From assembly GCA_017516865.1 (NCBI GenBank), contig JAFXAU010000027.1, forward strand, positions 1-60,901: DNA of 60,901 nt. The letters are read 5' to 3'. Shown in pieces: positions 18,001 to 27,212 of this stretch. The notes under the pieces were generated by a model. It ran no database searches. It was not told where the DNA came from and saw nothing but the letters and a program-made list of their open reading frames with translations. Both the position numbers and the translations under genes were made by a program. The number at the start of each line of letters is the position of its first letter. Positions within the stretch are counted from its first letter, which is position 1. This stretch comes from Bacteroidales bacterium (GTDB lineage: Bacteria; Bacteroidota; Bacteroidia; Bacteroidales; UBA1715).

Positions 18001-20083
18001 AGCACTTGCAGCATTAAAATCTGCTGAAAAGACATTTGCAAAAGCGTTGATAGTAAACGAAACATTGATTTTCGACGCTGAGCTTGAAGAAGAGAATATG
18101 ACTCGAATGGCTACGTTCTGGTTCTCATTCAACGATAGTGAGCCAGGAGGTTCTTCTGTTGTTAGTCCTCTTTCAACTACAACAAGTCCGTTCACAATGT
18201 CTACGCCAGGTTATAATGGTAAGGGTAAGGCTGCTATGATGGAATACACGCTGGATGGTTCGAAAGCGCTTGGTTATAGTCCATTCGTAGGTATGGGCTT
18301 GAATTTCAAACCTAAAGAAGGTCAACCATTCGACATGACAGGTTCTACTGGTATTTCATTCTGGATGAAGAGCGATAGCAAAGTTTATTTGGAATTCGAA
18401 ACAACAGAAATTACAGATGCGTGCGATTTCTACTATTATTTCGAACAAACATATCCTGAATGGACGCTTATTGAATTGACGTGGAGCGATTTTGAACAAT
18501 ATTCTTGGGGTAAACAAGTCGATTGGGATTTGACAAAATTGACAAAATGTCAATGGAAGGTTCAAGAACCTGATGGCGAAACAGGCAAGGTATGGATTGA
18601 CGAAGTGAAGATTTTGGGTGTAGCCCTTGATTTGCCAGAAATCGTAACGAAGACAGAGTTGTATTCAACAATCGGTGACGCAAACGATTTGTTGGAATCG
18701 GCAACAATTGGAACACTTGACGGAAACTATCCTGCTTCGGCTGCAAGTACGTTTACGACTGCAATTGCGGCAGCACAAGCCGTCGCAGATAATCTTGAAG
18801 TAACTCAAGATCAAGTTGATGCAGCAGTTGTTACGTTGAATGCAGCTATTGCAACATTCCAGAGTTCTCAAATAGAGGTTGACCGCTCTGCCTTACAAGC
18901 TGCAATACAGACGGCTAAAAATTATTATTCTACCGCTGTTGAAGGGTATCAGGAAGGATTGTACATTGTCGGTTCAAAAGCAATTTTGCAGTCGGCAATA
19001 TCTGATGCAACATTAGTAAATGTTAAATCTGGAGTGTCACAAACCGAAGTGGCTACGGCAACTGCTACATTGAATGCTGCTATTGAAACATTCTTGAGTT
19101 CATTGTATGTGCCAGATGCAGTTAATAAGGCAATATTGCAGACTACAATTGGTCAAGCTAATACGTTGTATAGCTCTGCTGTTGAAGGTTACTTGAAAGG
19201 TAATTATCCTGTAGGTTCAAAAACTGATTTGATGACGGCGATTTCTGCTGCTCAAGCGGTTAACAGTGATGCTAATGTTTCGCAAGAAGCAGTTGATTTG
19301 GCTGTAACGAATTTGAAAACTGCGATAGAGACATTTAAATCGTTGGTAATTACGGTAGATAAGTCAGCATTGTCGTTTACAATTACTCAGGCTAACACTG
19401 TTTTGGCAAAAGCCGACAACAATACAGGTGACGGTTCGGGACAATATCCAGCATACGCTGTTTCTGAGCTTACAAGAGCAATCAACGAGGCTCAGCAGAT
19501 ATACGAAACATCAACAAACCAAGTTATTGTTGACGATGCTGTTCGTACTTTGACTTCTGCAATTACAGTATTCGAACAATCTGTTAACCCGACTGTGGTT
19601 GATTTGTCTGATTTGGTGAACTTGGTTGCCGAAGCTGAAGATTTGATTAACAGCACACCAAATGTAGGAAACTTCTTGTTGGTATACACTGATTTGATGT
19701 GGAACAAGAGCAATGCTCAAGTTGAAATTGCCAAACCAACTCATTCACAAGAAAATGTGTATACGCAAATACAGCGTTTGACAGCTGCAATGGAAGCATT
19801 TAGAAAGGCTGTAGCGGATAATCCTATATCTGCAATTGATGATGCGGCTGTGGCAGAATTGTCAATATATCCGAATCCTTGCCAAAATATGGTTGCAATT
19901 GTAGCTGGAAAAGATATTCAAACAGTTAGTGTTGTGAATGTTTCTGGTGCAAAACAGTTCTCTGTTGAAGTAGATGCTTCGGAAATCGAAATTGATATGA
20001 CAACAGTGAAAGCAGGATTGTACTTCGTACAGATTACGTATGTTGATGGAACTGTTGAAACGAAGAGAATTGTAAAACAATAG
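12080..20083 (+). CDS. Giant secreted GH8 glycoside hydrolase with Ig-like and FIVAR repeats, T9SS type A tail
   Basis: This 2667-residue protein has a signal peptide (1-23, LYAAG). The GH8 catalytic domain (about 30-395) has the presumed general acid E96 in VSEGIAYGM and the family signature ATDAELDVAMSL with D149. GH8 enzymes cut beta-1,4 glucans, xylans or chitosan. An Ig-like domain (about 400-500) and a beta-sandwich of CBM11 type (about 505-710) follow, then 14 Big_2-type Ig repeats (about 715-1915), a FIVAR-like helical repeat, a second CBM11-like domain (about 2000-2175), and five more FIVAR-like repeats. The T9SS type A tail ends it (LSIYPNPCQNM ... GLYFVQITYVDG, basic end). It is monocistronic, closed by the hairpin at 20109. 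It was probably assembled by repeat duplication, since neighbouring Ig units are close copies. Confidence 0.9.
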   Translation: MKRYFLNIVTLILSVLLCNGLYAAGGINTGGGAVKFGSNTQYSYGIMPTNLPSGGTYGASQKAADAYNAWKNAYVASCSSGQYRVKFDDGYSTVSEGIAYGMLLSVYADDKDLFDGLWAYYKANRNGNGVMNWKIGGCSGVSGSNGATDAELDVAMSLIIASEQWGTSYATEAKAFIKTIKNTEMNGDGQTLNGDAWGNTNSCRNPSYFAPAYYKEFAKVDTDNGTFWGTTAINASNTVLKANRNSTSGLVSNWCDNSGTENTCGNTGSGANGYGADACRNPWRMAVDYLWHGNDCSSAASDINAKLINFVKGYENQMKGPFSNRNVSNPSSGSYVNGSYSTFALPPMTSSSAQSSLNKCYSAVAGLADVDAYFNSTVRCITLFVLTGNFWAPGASGFVFPPSVSSAETNSAGDEITLNMSKTMKSGTSAGSNFTVYYNNNAQSGIVSNVKVNSDKTVVLTLSTAPQPGQTITLSYNGSGNIKSSEDAVLEAFTKIEVLNMLAGNETILDDCEDGNEFNNVGGIWFSFNDEPDQKGACQPGTKSSITPLSTKGNPLQMASPGYDGDGYAVHCSYKLGSNYTPYNGNSCASWTNPAYVGIGTWVDDVESNTMDWTSGTGVTFWYKGPKCTFQVIISEVTDYCFHKYDVPECSSWEKITVKWNELAQPTWGTAVNFSAKHVQKLQWQFETGVTGNSGATGDIWIDEVHILGMPPVALTKLTISPVSDDDLADDDLHANIDPLKIPIASGVAGDTLYLETTPTPSDASYPVVFWSSSDEDVVTVDYKGRVIGVGYGEATITARSKMHQDISATYSVKVPAPKKNPTAISFDESSYEVTVGETTTILASFSPDGVTETGLTWTSSDNTKATVSSSGVVTGVAEGTVTITATSTAEGCSNVKKSVQVTVKAVAVTGISVAPESVTMEVGGSETVTASVTPQSVSQVVTAVSANTDIATVTVNGSEVIISSVAEGTTTVTITSEADNSFSKTVNVTVNPVAITGVAISGNETEILVGGTTTLTAAVTPANAAQTVTWTSSDENIATVTGGIVTGVAVGTVTITATSTKDNTKSDTYSIEVKPIKVTGITVAPATQSLSVGGTVQLSATVSPANATDKTYEWSSDDETVATVDADGLVTALKIGTCTIKATAKDGSAASGSCAITVAATQVTSISVLPESATIKVGATQQLTASVLPNDATDKTYTWSSTATDVATVSADGLVTAIKAGSATIKATANDGSGVVGECAVTVENIMPTDITMATSLGFTVGDDAKTLTPTFTPANTTDQTVTWTSSDEAVATVVNGVVTPIGEGTCTVTATSNADNSVKAVCNVSVVASTVAVESVSLPATQDVYFGKTATLTATVTPDDATNKAVSWESSDAETVSVDANGVVTGNKIGSATITVTTEDGGKTATCVVTVSHKHIESIDISQSTLALTLASAATQLTATYSPDDATDTELTWTVDKPEIATVSSTGVVTPVAEGTAIVTVANGSVSATCTVTVSAVEITAVTLDLSTLTFTMGDATQTLTATVEPENATVKTVTWSSDNTNVATVTNGVVTPVGVGTCTITATAGAKTATCVVTVNPKAVTGITLDKSTLEISVNGSAVLTATVEPEDATNKTVIWHSAGESIATVTNGIVTGVAAGVTTITATTEDGNFYAICDVTVKANTIAVTGVTLSPSGTKTAALNETVTFTATVAPTNATNKNVTWTSSNTSVATIADGAVTLIAPGVTTITVTTEDGSFSGTCELTVTNIMASQIIIDNALALKVGESGQISLTIVPSGASQTATWTSSAPEVATVDATGKVSALKQGTAKITATTTDGTDLSANCDVTVSNVAVTAVALDASSKVIRVGKTATLTATVSPANATNKEVTWSSSKTDFATVADGVVTAIAVGTTTITAASAEDVYKKANCSVEVVDASELQTEIATANASYSSAVEGTNVGQYKVGSKSTFMTAISAAQAVFDNADATQIEIDAALAALKSAEKTFAKALIVNETLIFDAELEEENMTRMATFWFSFNDSEPGGSSVVSPLSTTTSPFTMSTPGYNGKGKAAMMEYTLDGSKALGYSPFVGMGLNFKPKEGQPFDMTGSTGISFWMKSDSKVYLEFETTEITDACDFYYYFEQTYPEWTLIELTWSDFEQYSWGKQVDWDLTKLTKCQWKVQEPDGETGKVWIDEVKILGVALDLPEIVTKTELYSTIGDANDLLESATIGTLDGNYPASAASTFTTAIAAAQAVADNLEVTQDQVDAAVVTLNAAIATFQSSQIEVDRSALQAAIQTAKNYYSTAVEGYQEGLYIVGSKAILQSAISDATLVNVKSGVSQTEVATATATLNAAIETFLSSLYVPDAVNKAILQTTIGQANTLYSSAVEGYLKGNYPVGSKTDLMTAISAAQAVNSDANVSQEAVDLAVTNLKTAIETFKSLVITVDKSALSFTITQANTVLAKADNNTGDGSGQYPAYAVSELTRAINEAQQIYETSTNQVIVDDAVRTLTSAITVFEQSVNPTVVDLSDLVNLVAEAEDLINSTPNVGNFLLVYTDLMWNKSNAQVEIAKPTHSQENVYTQIQRLTAAMEAFRKAVADNPISAIDDAAVAELSIYPNPCQNMVAIVAGKDIQTVSVVNVSGAKQFSVEVDASEIEIDMTTVKAGLYFVQITYVDGTVETKRIVKQ

Positions 20084-20108
20084 TCTTTTTTTCATAATAA
20101 GAGTGGTT

Positions 20109-20138
20109 GGGGGCGAATGTTTGTTCGCCCCCTTTTTT
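20109..20138 (+). terminator. Rho-independent terminator after the GH8 gene
   Basis: Stem GGGGGCGAA / TTCGCCCCC (20109-20117, 20124-20132) with loop TGTTTG and six T's. The 320 bp between the GH8 stop and the DUF1573 gene otherwise contain only the terminator at 20344 and no convincing ORF. Confidence 0.9.
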
Positions 20139-20343
20139 GTTCGTGGAATAATTTACTCTCTATAGTCTTGTAGAAAGGGATTGATTTATTCTGAGTTTTA
20201 TGCTAATCTGTTAATCGGAAGTACTCTGCTCTCATTGCGGTAAATATAATCGAGAGAGTGGTTTATTACAAACCTAAAGAAAGATTCAAGAGGGGGCTTA
20301 ATGTGGTCTATGACCTGAAGTAATATGATGTTAGCAATCAAAA

Positions 20344-20371
20344 AAGCGGTACAGAATAATCCATACCGCTT
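20344..20371 (-). terminator. Terminator of the DUF1573 gene
   Basis: Stem AAGCGGTA / TACCGCTT with a 12-nt loop. On the minus strand it is followed by a T-run (plus-strand A's at 20339-20345). Confidence 0.75.
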
Positions 20372-20403
20372 CACACACACTATAATAACTATAAAACAAT
20401 CAA

Positions 20404-20832
20404 TTACTTTTTCTTTGGAACAACTGTTCCGACAAATACTAACGTCTGTTCTGTTGGCTTTGCATTTGATGTTACAACAGCCGTTTTTGAGAACTTACCA
20501 CCTGTTTCGGCATCAAATGTAACTTGAATGGAGCCTTTCTGCCCTGGCATGATTGGCGTTTTGGGCCATTGTGCGTTTGTACAGTTACATGCTGGTTCAA
20601 CTTTGGAAATAATCAATGGTGCGTTACCTGTATTCGTAAATTCAAAAACAACATCAACAGGAATACCTTGAGGAATTTCGCCAAAATTATATGAATCAAT
20701 GTCCCATTTGATTACGGGAGCCTTCAAGTCACTCACATTCAATTGTTTTTTTTCGTCCGGGTCGCCCCACTGTGCAAACGATACAAAGGGTACGATACTT
20801 GCAAATAATACTGCTAAAAAAATCCGTTTCAT
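20404..20832 (-). CDS. DUF1573 (MSP/ASPM-like Ig fold) exported protein
   Basis: An exported protein of about 142 residues with a signal peptide (MKRIFLAVLFASIVPFVSFAQ) and one DUF1573 domain: IKWDIDSYNFGEIPQGIPVDVVFEF, then NTGNAPLIISKVEPACNCTNAQWPKTPIMPGQKGSIQVTF. These are hallmark strands of this Bacteroidota family, including the conserved C-x-C after EPA. Such small proteins are usually periplasmic or surface-exposed; their role is not established. ATG 20832 (MKRIFL) gives the better signal peptide; ATG 20841 adds three residues. It stands alone and has its own terminator. Confidence 0.85.
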   Translation of the reverse strand: MKRIFLAVLFASIVPFVSFAQWGDPDEKKQLNVSDLKAPVIKWDIDSYNFGEIPQGIPVDVVFEFTNTGNAPLIISKVEPACNCTNAQWPKTPIMPGQKGSIQVTFDAETGGKFSKTAVVTSNAKPTEQTLVFVGTVVPKKK

Positions 20833-20999
20833 ATTATACATTTTTATATTAGACCAAAAAAGTTATCAAAAGGTTACAAAAACCTTTCGTAAAATTGAGT
20901 TTGCAAAAACAATGCCAAATTCTAAACTGCTTTGTTCCTGCATTTTCGCTGTTTAGATAAGTAATTTTTTTAATCACGTTTAATCTTCAGTAATTTTTA

Positions 21000-21007
21000 T
21001 AACTTTG
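21000..21007 (+). promoter_or_regulatory. -7 promoter box of the sigma-54 regulator operon
   Basis: TAACTTTG matches TAnnTTTG. A start near 21012 rules out translation from the TTG at 21005 and supports ATG 21023. Confidence 0.55.
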
Positions 21008-21022
21008 GTGAAAATTTTTTCT

Positions 21023-22273
21023 ATGGATAGCAGGATTCAATCGGTAAAACTCAATTTAGGCATTATAGGGAACTCTCCACGCTTGAACAATGCGGTGGAG
21101 ATTGCCTTGCAGATTGCCCCGACGAACTTGTCTGTCCTTATTTTTGGTGAAAGTGGTGTCGGGAAAGAGGCTTTTTCACAAATTATTCATAAAAATAGTC
21201 TACGAAAAGACAAACCGTATATAGCAATAAACTGTGGCGCAATTCCAGAAGGAACGATTGATTCTGAACTTTTTGGGCATATCAAGGGTTCGTTTACAGG
21301 TGCTGTCGGAGACAGAAAAGGATATTTTGAGACAGTGAACGGTGGCACAATTTTTCTTGATGAAGTTGGCGAATTGCCGAAATCAACGCAGTCGCGCCTT
21401 CTTCGTGTCTTGGAATCGGGCGAATTTATCCCTGTTGGAGCGTCGAAAGTTCAAAAAACCGATGTGAGAATTATTGCAGCGACAAATGTGGATTTGCAAA
21501 AGGCGATAGAAAATGGAAAATTTCGCGAAGATTTATATTACCGCCTGAATACGGTCCCTATAAACATTCCGCCGCTTCGAGAACGTAAAGACGACATTTA
21601 TGTGTTGTTTAGAAAATTTGCAAATGACACCGCCGAACAATATCGTCGTCCGCGAATCGACCTTGACGAATCAGCAAAAAATATGCTCGCTTCGTATCGT
21701 TGGCCGGGTAATATCCGCCAATTGAAAAATGTTTCGGAACAGATTGCAATGCTCGAAGATGGTCCTAAGGTTTCGGCAGAAGCAATGGCAAAATATCTTC
21801 CTGATTTTGGTACTTCACATTTGCCAGCGGTGACTAAATCAAGCGGAGAAGCAACGTATGCGTCGGAACGTGAGATTCTGTTCAAACTTATGTTTGACAT
21901 GAAAAAAGACATGGACGATTTGAAAAAACTCGTCAACGGCATAATTCAAAACAGCGGTCAACATACGGCACCTGTGATAAATCATCAAGATGTTGAGGAT
22001 AAATTTTTCGATGGAGCGTATATTGATGTACACAATGAAGAACAGCCGATTAACATTGTCCCGCCATCACGTCAGACAATCGTACGAGACGAAGGTCATA
22101 TAATTGACACACAAGAAATTAAAGACGAATCGCTTTCGTTGTCGAACAACGAAATTGCTTTTATAAAACGTGCTCTTCAAAAATATAACGGAAAGCGGAA
22201 ACTTGCGGCTCAGGAATTAGGCATTTCGGAACGAACACTCTATCGAAAAATTAAAGAATACAATCTCGAATGA
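21023..22273 (+). CDS. Sigma-54-dependent transcriptional activator (AAA+ with Fis-type HTH)
   Basis: This activator has 416 residues and no receiver domain. The AAA+ sigma-54 interaction domain has Walker A GESGVGKE, an intact GSFTGA contact loop, Walker B GGTIFLDEVGE, FREDLYYRL and WPGNIRQLKN. A linker follows, then a Fis-type helix-turn-helix (NGKRKLAAQELGISERTLYRKIKEY) at the C terminus. The family opens promoters held by sigma-54 RNA polymerase. It overlaps lptE by 4 bp and heads the run lptE, TPR protein, secG, the usual order in Bacteroidales. ATG 21023 is chosen because upstream TTG/GTG starts overlap the -7 box. Its signal and regulon are unknown. Confidence 0.9.
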   Translation: MDSRIQSVKLNLGIIGNSPRLNNAVEIALQIAPTNLSVLIFGESGVGKEAFSQIIHKNSLRKDKPYIAINCGAIPEGTIDSELFGHIKGSFTGAVGDRKGYFETVNGGTIFLDEVGELPKSTQSRLLRVLESGEFIPVGASKVQKTDVRIIAATNVDLQKAIENGKFREDLYYRLNTVPINIPPLRERKDDIYVLFRKFANDTAEQYRRPRIDLDESAKNMLASYRWPGNIRQLKNVSEQIAMLEDGPKVSAEAMAKYLPDFGTSHLPAVTKSSGEATYASEREILFKLMFDMKKDMDDLKKLVNGIIQNSGQHTAPVINHQDVEDKFFDGAYIDVHNEEQPINIVPPSRQTIVRDEGHIIDTQEIKDESLSLSNNEIAFIKRALQKYNGKRKLAAQELGISERTLYRKIKEYNLE

Positions 22274-22770
22274 AAAAAATTTTCTGCTATATAGTATTGT
22301 TTCTCAGTGTTGTCGGGTGTTCCGTACATTACTCGTTGTCGGGTGCGTCGATTTCGCCGGATGTGAAAACTTTTTCGGTTGCATATATTCCGAATTATGC
22401 AGCAAATAAGCAGGCAACGTTGAGCGACATAATGACAGAAGGTTTGAAAGACAAATTCCGTTCCTCGGCAGGTCTTTCGTTGGTTTCGAGCAATGGCGAT
22501 TTGCAATTTTCGGGTAGCATAGTTGATTATTCAACATCGTATCAAGGTGTTACGGCAAGTCAATTGGCTGCACAAACCCGTTTGACAATCAGTGTACAGA
22601 TAAAATACATCAATAAAACCGACGAAAAACAAAATTTCGATAAGCGTTTCTCTGCTTACAGAGATTTTGAAGCGACACAAAGTCTGTCCGATGTGGAAGA
22701 TGTTCTTATAAAAGAAATTTCTGAAGAAATCATCGAATCTATTTTTCTTGAAAGCGTTGCTAACTGGTAA
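22270..22770 (+). CDS. lptE: LPS-assembly lipoprotein LptE-like
   Basis: A 166-residue lipoprotein. The signal ends in the lipobox VVGC, so Cys17 would carry the lipid. Motifs of the Bacteroidota LptE family follow: YSLSGASISPDVKTFSVAYIPNYA, TEGLKDKF, SNGDLQFSGSIVDY and the late IKEISEEIIESIFLESVANW. LptE plugs LptD and helps place lipopolysaccharide in the outer leaflet. It is coupled to the sigma-54 regulator by a 4-bp overlap and followed 11 bp later by the TPR protein gene. Confidence 0.88.
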   Translation: MKKIFCYIVLFLSVVGCSVHYSLSGASISPDVKTFSVAYIPNYAANKQATLSDIMTEGLKDKFRSSAGLSLVSSNGDLQFSGSIVDYSTSYQGVTASQLAAQTRLTISVQIKYINKTDEKQNFDKRFSAYRDFEATQSLSDVEDVLIKEISEEIIESIFLESVANW

Positions 22771-22781
22771 AAAGAACGGAT

Positions 22782-24656
22782 ATGAACAAAAAACAACTGA
22801 AACAATATATTGAAAATCCAAATCTTTTGTCTCCTTCGGACACAAAGAAACTTTCTGTTTTGGTTGAAGATTATCCGTATTTCCAAACAGCAAGAATGTT
22901 GTATGCTAAAGGGTTGCAGGTCAATGAAGATGAGAAATACGAAAAACTTTTAACATTGACGGCAACATATGCGGCAAGTCGTGCAAAATTGTTTGAATTA
23001 CTCTCTTCAGAGCAAGTTGATGCCGCGCTTCCTGTTACTGCTTCTCATGAGGTAAATCAATCAGAAGAAACTCAAAGTAACGAAAAAAACACGCCTGAAA
23101 TAGTTCAAGAACAAGCGGTTGCAGAGATTCAGTCTACTCAGTCTGAGAAAATCGAAGAACAAGAATCAACAGAAAACAATGTTGTTGACGAATTAGTTTC
23201 CGAACCTGTAGAAAAAACAGCGCCGGATGTCCCTGAACCAACTGTAGAAGAAATAATTCCTGAGACTGTTCAAGATGTTGAAGAACACGACATTGCAGAA
23301 ACGGTCGAAGACGAAGTTGTTTCTGAAAATACCGAAGTAGTTGAATCGCCAATTGCGGAAACAAATATTTCTGAACCAACGATAGAAGAACAGGTTCTTG
23401 AAACAAAAATAGAGGAACTTGTTCCTGAAAATATTCAGAATGACGAAGAACACACAAAAGAGGAAATTATAGGTGAAAGCGTTCCTGAAATCGTAGAAGA
23501 AGTCGAAACGCCGATACCAGAAAAAGTTGTTTCTGAAACATTGGCAGAAGAACAATCTCCTGAGGTTGTCGAGCCTGTCGAAGAGCAAAAAGATGTTGAG
23601 GAAGTTACGCAATCTGAAATAAAAGAAGAACCTGCTCAGGCGGAGTCGTTGGCCGACATAATTCTTCGGAAGTATCGCGCTATGAAAGAACAAGAAGGCG
23701 CGGCAATTCCGACAAAAGAAAAAGCCCCTGTCGAAGAAAATCAATCATTGTCTGAGCCTATAATTACAGAGAATGAGACTGTTATAGAAGAAGTTGTTCC
23801 ACAAGAATCAGAAGAACTTTCGGAAGTTGTAGAACAGGTAATAGAAGAACAGAACAATGTCGTTGCAGAAGCCATAAATGAAATTATTGAAAATAATGTT
23901 GACGCAGACGTTGTTCAGCAAGAAGCAGAAGATGTTTCGGAAATCGTTGAAGAACAAAACGATGTTATTGAAGAAGTTGTAGATGAGCCTGTAGAGGATG
24001 ACATTGTAGAAAAGGAAGTTGTTGAAACAATTGAGGAACAGACAGAAAATCCATTGTTGGATTTTTCATTTACCGATTCTGAACGTGAAGAGAACGAAAC
24101 TATAGTTTCGGAAGGTAAAACAGAGGTGTCGTCAATTGATTTTAGTGGACTTTTTAGTGAGAATACACCTTCGAACGATGAAATTGTTCAGCCGACAAAT
24201 GAATCCGAAAAATCCGAGACTCAGGAAGAAATTCAGGAGGAAACTCAACCAGTTGTGGAAGAAGTTGTGACAGAAATTTTCGAGCCTGTCGAAGAATCGG
24301 CACCAGTGGAAGTTGAAGAACAAAAAGAACCGGAGCGGCACGATTGGTTCGAGAATTCTGAAACAAAGCCAGACACAACTCGCATGGATTTAATTGATAA
24401 ATTTATTTTCGACGATCCGAAAATGCCGAAATTAGACAACACAATTATTCGTGCAAATGCAAAAGATTTGGAAGACCTATCAAAATCAGCCTCTAACGAG
24501 TGTGAATGTATAACCGAATCAATGGCCAAAATTTACATCAAACAGGAACTTTTTGACAAAGCAATTAATATATATCAAAAATTGATTTTGAAATATCCAG
24601 AAAAAAGTGTTTACTTTGCAGACCGAATTAAGAAAGTACAGGAGTTAAAAAAATAA
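22782..24656 (+). CDS. Very acidic TPR-containing protein between lptE and secG
   Basis: A 624-residue protein in three parts. The N-terminal helical segment (1-85: LKQYIENPNLLSPSDTKKLSVLVEDYPYFQTARMLYAKGL) is conserved in Bacteroidota at this locus. A middle of about 440 residues is extremely rich in Glu, Val, Pro and Gln, with loose repeats such as IPETVQ and VVEEV, and is probably disordered. The C terminus has a TPR-like pair (CITESMAKIYIKQELFDKAINIYQKLILKYP). There is no signal peptide, so it is probably cytoplasmic. It is 6 bp from secG and certainly co-transcribed. The function is unknown; the setting suggests envelope or secretion scaffolding. Confidence 0.8.
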   Translation: MNKKQLKQYIENPNLLSPSDTKKLSVLVEDYPYFQTARMLYAKGLQVNEDEKYEKLLTLTATYAASRAKLFELLSSEQVDAALPVTASHEVNQSEETQSNEKNTPEIVQEQAVAEIQSTQSEKIEEQESTENNVVDELVSEPVEKTAPDVPEPTVEEIIPETVQDVEEHDIAETVEDEVVSENTEVVESPIAETNISEPTIEEQVLETKIEELVPENIQNDEEHTKEEIIGESVPEIVEEVETPIPEKVVSETLAEEQSPEVVEPVEEQKDVEEVTQSEIKEEPAQAESLADIILRKYRAMKEQEGAAIPTKEKAPVEENQSLSEPIITENETVIEEVVPQESEELSEVVEQVIEEQNNVVAEAINEIIENNVDADVVQQEAEDVSEIVEEQNDVIEEVVDEPVEDDIVEKEVVETIEEQTENPLLDFSFTDSEREENETIVSEGKTEVSSIDFSGLFSENTPSNDEIVQPTNESEKSETQEEIQEETQPVVEEVVTEIFEPVEESAPVEVEEQKEPERHDWFENSETKPDTTRMDLIDKFIFDDPKMPKLDNTIIRANAKDLEDLSKSASNECECITESMAKIYIKQELFDKAINIYQKLILKYPEKSVYFADRIKKVQELKK

Positions 24657-24662
24657 AGGACT

Positions 24663-24971
24663 ATGGTAGTTATAAATGTATTATTGATAATAGTAAGTAT
24701 TCTATTGATTTGCGTAGTGTTAATCCAGAATTCCAAAGGTGGAGGATTGATGTCATCACAATATCAAATGGGTGTGGCAAGAACGACTGATTTTGTTGAA
24801 AAAGCTACGTGGACGTTGGCAGGAGCATTGATAGTATTGTGTATTTTCTTGACAGCATTGTTGCCTACAAACAGTGTACAAGAATCACATTCATTGTTCG
24901 AAGACAACGCACCGACTGTTCAAATGAACGTTCCATCTGACGTTCCTACGGCAGAAGATATTCAGGAATAA
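24663..24971 (+). CDS. secG: Preprotein translocase subunit SecG
   Basis: A 102-residue membrane protein with two helices (about 3-20 and 52-70) separated by the conserved loop VLIQNSKGGGLMSSQYQMG. This is the SecG signature. It joins SecY and SecE in the translocon. The C-terminal tail after the second helix is short and acidic. Last gene of the regulator-lptE-TPR-secG operon, closed by the hairpin at 25001. Confidence 0.92.
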   Translation: MVVINVLLIIVSILLICVVLIQNSKGGGLMSSQYQMGVARTTDFVEKATWTLAGALIVLCIFLTALLPTNSVQESHSLFEDNAPTVQMNVPSDVPTAEDIQE

Positions 24972-25000
24972 AAATTGTTCTCATAATTTTAGAGGTGAGG

Positions 25001-25034
25001 GTGTCAATATGTCAGGTATTGACACTCTTTTTTT
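25001..25034 (+). terminator. Terminator after secG
   Basis: Stem GTGTCAATA / TATTGACAC (25001-25009, 25017-25025), loop of 7, then CT and seven T's. It separates the secG operon from groES-groEL. Confidence 0.85.
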
Positions 25035-25106
25035 GTGTCTATATGAATCTTTGTCGCATTCTTTAAAAAGTGTATGGTTGTCGAACTGACAAATTTTCCC
25101 GAAAAA

Positions 25107-25133
25107 TGACTTGGCACAAAATATGACAAGTCA
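25107..25133. promoter_or_regulatory. Inverted repeat upstream of groES, possible operator
   Basis: Perfect 7-bp arms TGACTTG and CAAGTCA, 13 bp apart, 42 bp before the groES start. The classic HrcA/CIRCE element is not present in this spacer. The left arm runs into TTGGCACAAAATATGAC, half of which resembles a sigma-54 -24 box. The role is unknown. Confidence 0.4.
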
Positions 25134-25174
25134 GCGACGAAAATTAAAATGTTTAATCTAAAAATTATATAATT

Positions 25175-25453
25175 ATGGCAGATTTTAAAGGTAAACCATT
25201 GGCAGGCAAGGTTCTTGTAAAACCAGACACAGCCGAGGAAAAAACAGTTTCGGGAATCATTCTTCCTGATTCAGCAAAGGAAAAACCTCTTCAAGGCAAG
25301 GTAATCGCTATTGGTAAGGCTAAAAAAGACGAAGAAATGGAAGTTGCAGTAGGTGATACTGTATTGTACGGAAAATATGCGGGAACGGAACTTACGTTCA
25401 ACGACGAGAAATATCTTCTTCTTTCACAATCAGACATTCTTTTAATATTGTAA
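25175..25453 (+). CDS. groES: Co-chaperonin GroES
   Basis: A 92-residue cap of the GroEL chamber. It has the start KGKPLAGKVLVKPDTAEEKTVSGIILPDSAKEKPLQGKV, with the mobile loop, and the ending GTELTFNDEKYLLLSQSDILLIL, both standard. It lies 21 bp before groEL in the usual two-gene operon. Confidence 0.96.
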   Translation: MADFKGKPLAGKVLVKPDTAEEKTVSGIILPDSAKEKPLQGKVIAIGKAKKDEEMEVAVGDTVLYGKYAGTELTFNDEKYLLLSQSDILLIL

Positions 25454-25468
25454 TCATTTAAAATTTAG

Positions 25469-27112
<1,644 letters not shown>

Positions 27113-27137
27113 TCTACAACATATCATTCAATGGGAA

Positions 27138-27164
27138 AAGGCGGAAGAAATTCCGCCTTTTTTT
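27138..27164 (+). terminator. Terminator after groEL
   Basis: Stem AAGGCGGAA / TTCCGCCTT, loop GAAA, then a T-run to 27164. Confidence 0.9.
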
Positions 27165-27212
27165 GTGAATGATATTATGAAAGAAAATATTTTCTTGTCG
27201 CCTGTAAAGTGC

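Noticed and set aside
20198..20380. 60-codon minus-strand frame next to the DUF1573 gene
   Set aside because: It starts within the hairpin that terminates DUF1573, has no promoter, and has no recognisable domain. The plus-strand reading of the same DNA is also not protein-like once followed through.
25107..25123. Sigma-54 promoter before groES
   Set aside because: TTGGCAC resembles a -24 box, but the -12 position reads ATGA and not TTGC, so it is not called as a sigma-54 promoter.
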